Part shown: positions 56,128 to 64,000 of the stretch, one piece after another
Layout of the letters: every line of letters begins with the position of its first letter
How positions within the stretch are numbered: position 1 is the stretch's first letter
From: Calamus simplicifolius
Taxonomy: Eukaryota > Streptophyta > Magnoliopsida > Arecales > Arecaceae
Assembly (NCBI GenBank): GCA_900491605.1
Contig: UESW01004374.1
Span: forward strand, 838,469 to 902,468
Length of the DNA: 64,000 nucleotides
Reading direction: 5' to 3'
The notes under the pieces: generated by a model
What the model was told of the DNA's origin: nothing
Seen by the model: only the letters and a program-made list of their open reading frames with translations
Databases searched by the model: none
Position numbers and translations under genes: made by a program

Positions 56128-57560
56128 CTATGGAGGCTGCGGAGGCTGGACTGAACCCTGTGATAGGAGACGAACTAAATCCTGCATCTGACGCATCTGG
56201 TCTCTCATCTCTGCAAGCTCCTCTCGAACCTCCTGGTGAACTTCCTCCTTGATAGATCTCCGGATGTCGTCTATCTGCTCGGGAGGAATATCGCTAGAAC
56301 TACGCGAACTGGAGCCCTGATGGAAAAAATATCTGGAAGCTCTGGTGCCCAAACCATAGACCCTACAGTCTCGCGGCTGGGCACCAACAGCCTCCAAAAA
56401 CACACGTCGACTCTCCTCTGGTGAGAGTTCGACGGGTGGCCCCCCATCAGTGGAGTCAACCTGCGAAGCCTGAAACTGAAGCTCCTCGACTCGTGCTTTT
56501 GAGTTATAAAATCAATGATAAATGAATTAATATATAAAGATGAATAAAATATTAGAAATTAAATAAATAAAATATAAATCTAATTTCTTACCCCAACCTC
56601 CCATGATCGTGTATCGACCCAAGAACCGTCCTTCCTGGTGTGTGTCACCCTGAATAGACGAAACTCACCAGGATCTCTGCCCTCATGCTTGGACTACAAA
56701 AGCAAAAGAAAGAATATAAATGTAAGTATTTGTAAATGACGAAATTAGTATTTAAATTATTTATGTTTTCTTACCATACCGTGCCTGTGCTCCTGAATAG
56801 AAATGGAACCCGTAGTGTGACAGGAGAGGCCCATGCCACGACCGCCCTTCTCAGATCGGCGGTTCATGCTGGCTGATGCGGACCTTTTGATCCATGCCTC
56901 GGACTGCCACACCTGCTGCCAGCTGGCCCAAATACCCTCCGGTACATGCCCTGGACGGTCACCCGAACTCCTCCAATGATAAAGCATGTCGGAGTATCGG
57001 TGTGCCGCAAGAGCATTCCATGCTGCCCTAATGGCATCATGGATGGTAGGGCCCACATAAACTTTTTCTGCATTGAAATAAACAGTTAGTTTCACAATAT
57101 ATTAAGATTAGAAAATTCTATATTAGTTATAAAATGCATTTAAAAAGTTTACCTGAAACTCTGAAAAATAAAATTCCCTTGTGGCTGCAGATACATGGTG
57201 CCAATCGTAGCCACTGGGATCAGCATGGCTCTGAAATATAGAGCTGATCCGGCTTGATAAGTACGCTGCTCAATAAAGCTGTTAAAAAAACTAATTAAAA
57301 TAAGTAATTAACTTAAAAACATAAACATATAGTTACAATTAGTATATACTTATAGCCCATCGGCATCCAATCGAAGTACGGTGCGACCGACCAAAGAAGA
57401 ACTCTCAGAGGTATGTGCCAATTGGGTAGAGGAAAATACAGGATGAGCGTCGACGCCTGGAGAGGCGGAAGTCCGTGCGTTAGGACTGGTAGTGGGATGT
57501 AACGCAGTAGGGCTATGTCCATCAGGGGTAGATCTACCTCGATCAATCATACTATAAATA
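56128..57560 (-). pseudogene. TnpA-like second gene of CACTA B
   Basis: Start region at 57550-57350 (TSPNARTSASPGVDAHP, HTSESSSLVGRTVLRLDADG). Then EKVYVGPTIHDAIRAAWNAL, RYSDMLYHWRSSGDRPGHVP and EGIWASWQQVWQSEA at 57080-56880; EGRDPGEFRLFRVTHTRKDG at about 56690-56600; and ESRRVFLEAVGAQPRDCRVY, GLGTRASRYFFHQGSSS and a long charged tail at 56403-56128. Splice-like junctions match A and E. It has few visible breaks, so it is the best preserved second gene here, though no full-length model can be proven by eye. In this family the protein binds the subterminal repeats. Confidence 0.72.
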
Positions 57561-57659
57561 CTAAAGATTAATGCAATGCAATATAATTACGAATAATTAA
57601 TAAACATACAAAAATTTAACACTTATAAAAATAAATCGAAATTGAATGAACCTATATGT

Positions 57660-60600
57660 TTAATCAGTGTCATTTATTTCGTGAAATATTGGTTCAACAT
57701 CTGATGCCGTATCGGACTGTGATTCAGTTTCATTATCATCGGAAGGAAACCAAACATTTGCATCCTTAATTTCTTGGACATCACCATTTGGATCTCTAAG
57801 TAATGTTTCAGGAGCCCTTGTGTCATCCTCAATTGCATGCATTTCCATCTCATCCTCTTGAAATGCAGGGCACTCAGTTGATTGACTTGATGAACTCTCA
57901 TCTAATATGATTGTTGAACGTGAAACGATTTTAGAAACAACCCACTAATCTCGCTTGTCGTTACGCAAACTTGGATATCCGCAGTAAAATACTTGCTGAG
58001 CTTGGGATGCAAGAATGAATGGTTCATATTTCTGCAATCTTCATCTACTTCAACTAGATTGTAGTCGTTATGAACCCTTTTACCGACAGGAATTATCGGA
58101 TCAAACCAATCACAACGAAACAATATAGTTCGTTTCATAGGCCAACCGGGATATTCAACTTCGACCACCTCTACTAACTTTACATAATAATCCTGCATAT
58201 TTGCTCCAGCACTTTCTCCTTTAACACATACGCTCCAATTCTGCATCCCTCTTGAAGATGCTAGTCGTTCAATTTGAAATTTGTATCCATTAACAAAATA
58301 GCCAGTATAGGTAGTTACAGTCTTCAATGGCCACTGCGCTAGATATTTAATAAAATATTATTGGTTGTGAACCATGGACCATTTATCTATAAATTAATAA
58401 GCTATTCACAATCAATTCGAAAAATAAAAGCCATTATTGTAATTGATTGAGTGATAGTACTCACAAATTCATAAAACCAATAAGCGAACTCCATTTCTAA
58501 CTTCTGCCCAATGGCAATTTGACTGATGCTGGGATCCATCTGTCGTTGTCTATCACAATACATCCTTAAGGGATTATAACAATTAAAACTTCTGTTAGCA
58601 ATTAAATAGTAAGGTATTTTACAATTTAAAGTAGAAGTTCTAATTAAGCAATTAATGAAGTGTACATATACTTACTCAATGTATAGGTCGACTTCTCTAC
58701 AGTTCATTAGAATGTAATAATGTGCTGCATTATACTCCACATCGCTTAATTGTCTTGACTTCTGCCTTCCAAATGAACGGCCGATACTTTTAAATATTGA
58801 TATTCTACCGTCAGTAGGTTCTCCTTCATCCACACATATGTCATTGTTACGACCAAGATTGCGGATCCTCGTATGAACGTGACCCTCAAAGTAATGCGAG
58901 GAAAAAGCTGAAACTTATTCAACCAAGTGTGCATTGCATATAGAACCTTCAACCCTTGCCTTATTCCATACATTATTTTTTAACTTCTTAAGATACCTAT
59001 ATGTAAAGTTAAAATATAAATAAACCAACTTCCTTGCATAAATAAAATAATATTTGAAATGTCAACATGTATTATTGATTTGGATGTTTACCTCTCGAAA
59101 GATACATCTAGCGATACTGCATGGGACCAGCTATACGTGCTTCGTATGGCAAGTGAACCAGTAAATGCTCCATTGAGTCAAAAAAACTTGGAGGAAATAT
59201 TCGCTCCAGCTTGCATAAAATAATTGAAATTTCTCCTCAAGCCTTTCCATGGATGCAGAAGTAATGACTGCGGCAGATAACTCCTTAAAGAACAAGCTGA
59301 GCTCTGTCAATGCCTTCCACACATGTTGCGAAGCAACTCACGAAAAGCTATGGGCAATAACCGTTGCATAAAATATGACAGTCATGACTCTTCATGCCAA
59401 ACAACTTGAGCTTATGCATGTCCACACACCTACCGATATTTGAAGCATAACCATCAGAAATTTTAATCCTCTAATCCAGTTACATAAAACTTCTCGTAAA
59501 TTTTTGTCAAGAGTGTAACGGGCTTTAGGATAGTCCCGTCAGCATTCCTTCTCAAATCACCTCTTCTGCAATACTGATTAAGTTCTTCTCTCGACTTTGC
59601 AGTGTCTTTGGTTTTTCCCGGATGTTTAGTACCGTGTTAAATATGTTATCAAAGAAATTTTTCTCAATATGCATAACATCCAAGTTGTGCCAGATGAGAT
59701 TTGTGCTCCAATACGACAAATCCCAAAAAATGCTCTGCTTCTTAGTTATGTTCTTTACATATACGTCCATTTATTCTATCTGCATCTGGTTCTCAAGCAT
59801 ACCTCAACCCCAAATGCTCTATAGTATCAAATATATCTATGCCAGACCTAACCGGTTCGGCAAATTTTTGACTGCTTTGTTCTTTCGGAATGCGATCAAG
59901 TTCCGCCTATAAGGATGATTCGAAGGCAAGAACTTTCTATGATTATCAAACCATGACTGCTTACCACTTTTCTGCAATGTAAATGCATCTGAATCATACA
60001 TGCAATGAGGGCATGCCAGACGCCCAGAAGTGCTCCAACCAGACAACATTGCATATGCCGGAAAGTCACTGATTGTCCACATCAAAGCAGCTCTCATGAT
60101 AAAATTTTGTTTCATAGAAATGCCGTAGGCTATGACTCCTGTTTCCCACAACATTTTCAATTCGGCTACCAGCGGTTGTAAGAAGACATCAATCTTCTCT
60201 TTTGGATTTGATGGTCCTGGAACTAAAACTGTCAAAACATTGCAGTATCTTTCATGCACTTCCATAATGGAAGATTATCTACAGTCAGTATTACAGGCCA
60301 ACATGAATATTGTTGCCCCGCTTGACCAAACGGTTAGAAGCCATCGGTATAAAGACCTAATCTCACATTCCTTATTTCTTCTGCGAAATCAGGATGATTT
60401 TCATTGAAATGCTTCCAAGCTTTTGAATCTGATAGATGTCGCATTTCATCTTCTTTAGATTCATGTTCGGCATGCCATCTCATATCAGCAGATGTAGCCT
60501 TAGATTTGTATAATCTCTGGAGGCGTGGAGTAAGAGGGAAGTAATGCATCCTCTTGTAAGGCACACTTTTCCTCCTACTTGTACTAGCTCCCCCTTTGCC

Positions 60601-61346
60601 ATTTTTGTACCTTGATTGCCCGCAAATCTTACACCATCTCAGCTCTGAGTCTTCACCCCAATATATCATACAATTGTTCAAGCAACAATCGATCTTATTA
60701 ACTGGGAGCCCAAGGCCACACAATAACTTTTTTGTTGAGTAGAAACTGTCTGCTACAATATTATGATTTGGCAAAACTTCCTTCATTAACCCAGCTACAG
60801 CATTGAATGCCTTTTCTGATAATCGATGTTCCGCCTTAATATTCAACAACCGAGCAGCCATAGACAATTGGGAATGACTCTCACAATTAGGATATAATTC
60901 TTGATTTGCAGAACACAACATATCATAAAATTGTTGTGCATTTAGATTTGGTTTTTCCATAAATGTATTCTGATTGAATTCATTACCCGATGCATTCATC
61001 ACCATTTCTTCGTATGTGTTTAAATTCACAAATGGTTCATCAATAGGATTTGACACTTCTTGGCTAGTGACAGATGCAAACATTTCTTCAGTTTCACCAT
61101 GACAGTTCCAAACATCGTACCCAGGAACAACTCCTTTTTACAAAAGTGCATCTTCACAGTTTCAACATCTCTATAGGCTTTATTCTGACACTTACGTAAG
61201 TTGCAGGGGCACCTGATCCTAGGCACATCCATCCATTCGGGTTGACTACATGCAAATGCTATAAATTTTTCTAATCCATTCAAAAAATCTGGATTAAGCA
61301 ACCCATCTTTTAACCTTACATACATCCACGAGTGAGCCCCGCTCAT
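57660..61346 (-). pseudogene. TNP2 transposase of CACTA B, frameshifted
   Basis: N-terminal Transpos_assoc at 61346-61140 (MSGAHSWMYVRLKDGLLNPD, CSQPEWMDVPRIRCPC), with a frameshift near 61135. 61083-60334 holds YDMLCSANQELYPNCESHSQ, CKICGQSRYKNG, MHYFPLTPRLQRLYKS, MRHLSDSKAWKHF and IRNVRLGLYTDGF; a stop near 60330 precedes 60265-59837 (DVFLQPLVAELKMLW, WTISDFPAYAMLSGW, CPHC). Then 59770-59552 (HNLDVMHIEKNFFDNIFN), DUF4218 pieces at 59322-58700, and the DUF4216 block 58327-57660 (VCVKGESAGANMQDYY, VEYPGWPMKRTILFRCDW). Several frameshifts and stops make it non-functional. All domains are present in the expected order. Confidence 0.82.
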
Positions 61347-61645
61347 TTTTGACCAACTTATACAATTCCTGGTAAACCATTAAAGGAGACAACAATTTAA
61401 TTTTGCATTAGTCATTATAGCAAATATTAATTCTTTTACACATCTAAGCTAAATAACAAATATTGTGCCTCTTTAATTATACCGATAAATCAAGGCCGGG
61501 CCATGGCTACAATCCTTGACGTGCTATCTAAGACCGAGGCCCAGGACCGGGGTCCGTTCAATCATTAGACTTCACAAGTAAGCAAGTGTCCTAAATGAAT
61601 TCCACTTTCACTCCACTAGGACTTAGGTAAGACCCTATCCCATTC

Positions 61646-61841
61646 AAGATTATTTTATGTGATATGTTATTCTGCTCGAAATTATCACCGTTTACGTTGA
61701 AATTTCGGCAGCAATTTCCCTTATGTTCTCCTAAATGTGTGGCTTATATGTCACACTAGGAGAACGTATGAAGATATACAAACTGCAAGCTCAACTAACG
61801 ATGACGAATAGCAGACAAACATATCGCAAAAATTAATCTCA
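61646..61841. repeat. Long inverted repeat in CACTA B leader
   Basis: Counterpart of 2509-2705 and 38258-38451. The core is TTCTCCTAAATGTGTGGCTT...ATGTCACACTAGGAGAA at about 61726-61763. Outer arms include GTGATATGTTATTCTGCT and AGCAGACAAACATATCGC. Confidence 0.75.
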
Positions 61842-61909
61842 AACTGTCCACTAGGATAATTTGAGAATTTGCAAGACTAAGTCTTACAAAGTCTCAAATG
61901 GGTCTAAAG

Positions 61910-62685
61910 GTTATAGTACTGTGAGAAATAATATGAAAAATCAAAGAACGAACTTGACATAGTATGTATGTCATATGGATTTACTTTAGATAAGTAAAAA
62001 TGGATTCAACCTGGCCTAAACTAAATCCGATTCAATCTAATAACTCAAATCACATAAAGCTATGCTCTTATCTCAAATTCTTTTTATTAGGAGGGCTTAT
62101 ATTCTTTCAGTACTTGAATCTGAGTTCACTATATCAAATTTAATATTCTTGCATTAAATTTAGTTCTAAATGAGCTATATCATTTTTCCTTCATGATATC
62201 AAATTTATTTTGATTGGTTGGTTTAGAATTTGAGGAATTATATCAAATTATGGTTTGCTATATCAAATTTCTTTCAATTGAAAAACATGAATACTCTAAT
62301 TTTTTTTTCTAATTTGCTAAGAAAATGATTGTGATAATATTTAAAAACTAAATATTTAAAATTTGCTAAGCCAAATATAATAGGTAATAAATAAATATAA
62401 ATTCATTAAAAATTTAATCATCTAAACTATCAAAACATATAAATTGCATGATAAGCATTCTAATAATAATATCATGAACAATATTTTCAAAAATAAACAG
62501 ATTCGATAACACAAGACATTTATAAATCTAAATATATAAATTTTAAATATATCAAATATTATGCAAATATTAAATTATGCATTACAAGATTATAGATTAC
62601 ATGCAAATTTCTCTAATATTTTCTGTAAAATTGAGTTCATAAACATAAATAAATTAAATAAAAAAATTTATAATGAATGAAAAAA
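61910..62685. other. AT-rich leader of CACTA B
   Basis: Very AT-rich, non-coding, with repeated TATCAAATT(T/A) words. Same position as 38560-38930 in C. Confidence 0.45.
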
Positions 62686-62689
62686 AAAC

Positions 62690-63640
62690 CCCACCCCCTG
62701 AGACCACGGTCACGGCCGTGGCCGGAAACGGTAGGGGTGGGGGAAAAACCCCCCCCGGCCCTTTTTTTTTAAAAAAAAATGTGGCCTGGCCACGGTGGCC
62801 AGGCCACCGTCGGCCACGGCCGCGACCGTGGCCTAAGACGACGGCCATGGCCGCCGCCGTGGCCGTGGCCTCAGGGGTGAGGGAAAAATCTCACACCGAT
62901 AGTTTTTAAAAAAAAACCGTGGCTAGGCTACCGCCTGCCATGGCTGCGGCCGTGGCCGTCGTCTTCGGCCACAGCCACCGCCGTGGCCTCAGGGGTGGGG
63001 GAAAAACCCCACCCCAACATTTTTTTAAAAAAAAAGGTGGCCTGGCCTCCGTGGCCAGGCCACCGCTAGCCACGGCCGCCACCGTGGCCGTGGCCTCAGG
63101 GGTGGGGGAAAAACCCCACCCTAACATTTTTTTTAAAAAAAACGGTGGCCTGGCCACCGTGGCCAGGCCACCACCGGCCACGGCCGCGGTCGTGGCCTGA
63201 GACGATGGCCACGGCTGTCGCCGTGGCCGTGGCCTAAGGGGTGGGGGAAAAACCCCAACCCGATATTTTTTTTCAAAACGGCCGTGGCCGTCGTCTCAGG
63301 CCACAGCCGCCGTGGCCATGGCCTCGGGGTTGGGGAAAAACCCCACCTCGATAGTTTTTTTTATAAAAAAAATGGTGGACTGGCCACTGTGGCCAGGCCA
63401 CCGCCGGCCACGGCCGCCGCCGTGGCCGTGGCCTCAGGGGGGGGAAAAACCTTACCCCTACATTTTTTTAAAAAAATGGTGGCCTGGCCACCGTGGCCAG
63501 GCCACCGCCGGCCATGGCCGCGGCCGTGTCCTGAGACGACGGCCATGGCCGTGGCCGTGGCCTGAGATGACGGCCACAGCCGCCGTCGTGGCGTGGCATC
63601 AGGGTGGGGAAAAACCCCACCCCGACATTTTTTTTTAAAA
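62690..63640. repeat. GC-rich minisatellite in CACTA B, about 7-8 units
   Basis: Units hold GTGGCCTGGCCACGGTGGCC, CACGGCCGCGACCGTGGCC, GGGGTGGGGGAAAAACCCCA and a T run then an A run. The GTGGCCTGGCCACCGTGGCC core is shared with the array at 38940-41780. Spacing is irregular (about 105-130 bp). Confidence 0.85.
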
Positions 63641-63836
63641 TGGGGGCTTACCTCGCTAATTTTTTTTTAAAAAAATGGGGGCTTACCTCGCTAAATCGGG
63701 GACGCCGCCGGGGGTTCCTTGCGTTGGGGGGGGGGCGCAGCCAGTGGGTTCCTAGCGCCGGGGAGGGGGCGGGGGGAGCCGGAGGAGGGGACGGCGGGTT
63801 ACGGCAAGAAGAGGCTGGGGGGGCCGGGCGCGACTC
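63641..63836. other. GC-rich segment between array and promoter of CACTA B
   Basis: A short duplication (GGGGGCTTACCTCGCTAA twice, 63643 and 63677) and then a G-rich stretch. No gene. Confidence 0.45.
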
Positions 63837-63849
63837 AAGTTATATATTA
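63837..63849 (-). promoter_or_regulatory. Possible promoter (TATA box) of CACTA B transposase
   Basis: Minus strand TAATATATAACTTGAG, just inside the 5' subterminal repeats, followed by GC-rich sequence. Same placement as 41950-41961 in C. Confidence 0.33.
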
Positions 63850-64000
63850 GGGATTAGTGACGCAATTTTGCATCGCTAATCTCTCGCTAATTTTTTTAAA
63901 ATTTATTATGGAGTAGCGACGCAATTATGCGTCGCTAATCCGTCACTATATTGGTCGGCGGCAAATTTTTTTTATTTTCTGAGAAAATTAGCGATGCAAA
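63850..64000 (-). repeat. CACTA B 5' subterminal repeats (cut by window end)
   Basis: TTAGTGACGCAATTTTGCAT, GTAGCGACGCAATTATGCGT and further units. The 5' terminus is beyond 64000. Confidence 0.7.

Larger units (their letters stand above)
55291..64000 (-). mobile_element. CACTA element B, 3' end and body, 5' end outside window
   Basis: Minus-oriented. The 3' terminus is CACTACAAAAAAATTTAAAT at 55291, inserted in E's TNP2 gene (target probably CCA, 55288-55290). Going right: subterminal repeats, TnpA-like gene, TNP2 gene, long inverted repeat, GC-rich array, TATA-like site and the beginning of the 5' subterminal repeats at 63850-64000. The most complete copy of the A/B/C/E family here. Confidence 0.82.

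Overview
The window is plant nuclear DNA, most likely from a monocot. A palm-like genome is my guess from the GC-rich P450 exon and the mix of elements, but nothing here fixes the species. It is a transposon graveyard with one intact-looking host gene: a two-exon cytochrome P450 (CYP81-like) on the minus strand at 11786-13706. Nearly everything else is CACTA (En/Spm-type) DNA transposons and two Ty1/copia retrotransposons, nested in each other and in broken host genes.

Layout. 1-1786: near-identical copy of 27361-29146 (AGC-kinase pseudogene plus one end of a copia element). ~2060-7023: 5'-truncated CACTA element A, plus orientation. 7024-11290: degenerate LTR-retrotransposon remains and a CACTA 3' fragment (G). 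11786-14340: P450 and its upstream region. 15097-~26894: CACTA element H, minus orientation, whose transposase is split by copia element 2 (21357-26551, TSD CAGAC). 27361-28144 and 32764-~32845: AGC-kinase pseudogene split by copia element 1 (28145-32763, TSD CAGGT). 34482-~37260: CACTA-type end F carrying pieces of an amino-acid permease and a DNA-ligase-6-like gene. 37631: a single N at an apparent assembly join. 37632-46182: 5' half of CACTA element C, holding a GC-rich 135-bp array and an 86-bp array. 46183-47015 and 53427-55290: remains of CACTA element E. 47016-53426: complete Pack-CACTA element D inserted in E (TSD TAC), with pieces of four host gene families. 55291-64000: CACTA element B, minus orientation, running off the right edge and inserted in E's transposase gene.

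How the parts relate. A, B, C and E are one CACTA family: a TNP2-type transposase (Transpos_assoc, TNP2, DUF4218 and DUF4216 regions) plus a second TnpA/Transposase_24-like gene, with subterminal repeats built on GCGACGCA. D and F belong to another family with GTGACGGA subterminal repeats and no transposase of their own, so they probably depend on a relative's enzymes. H is a third family (GCCGACGCTTT repeats). All transposases seen are broken.

The most interesting signals are (1) Pack-CACTA D with four captured gene families and the permease capture it shares with F; (2) a ~197-nt long inverted repeat kept in the transposase leader of A, B and C, resembling a small-RNA precursor; and (3) the large GC-rich and 86-bp arrays in the CACTA 5' region.
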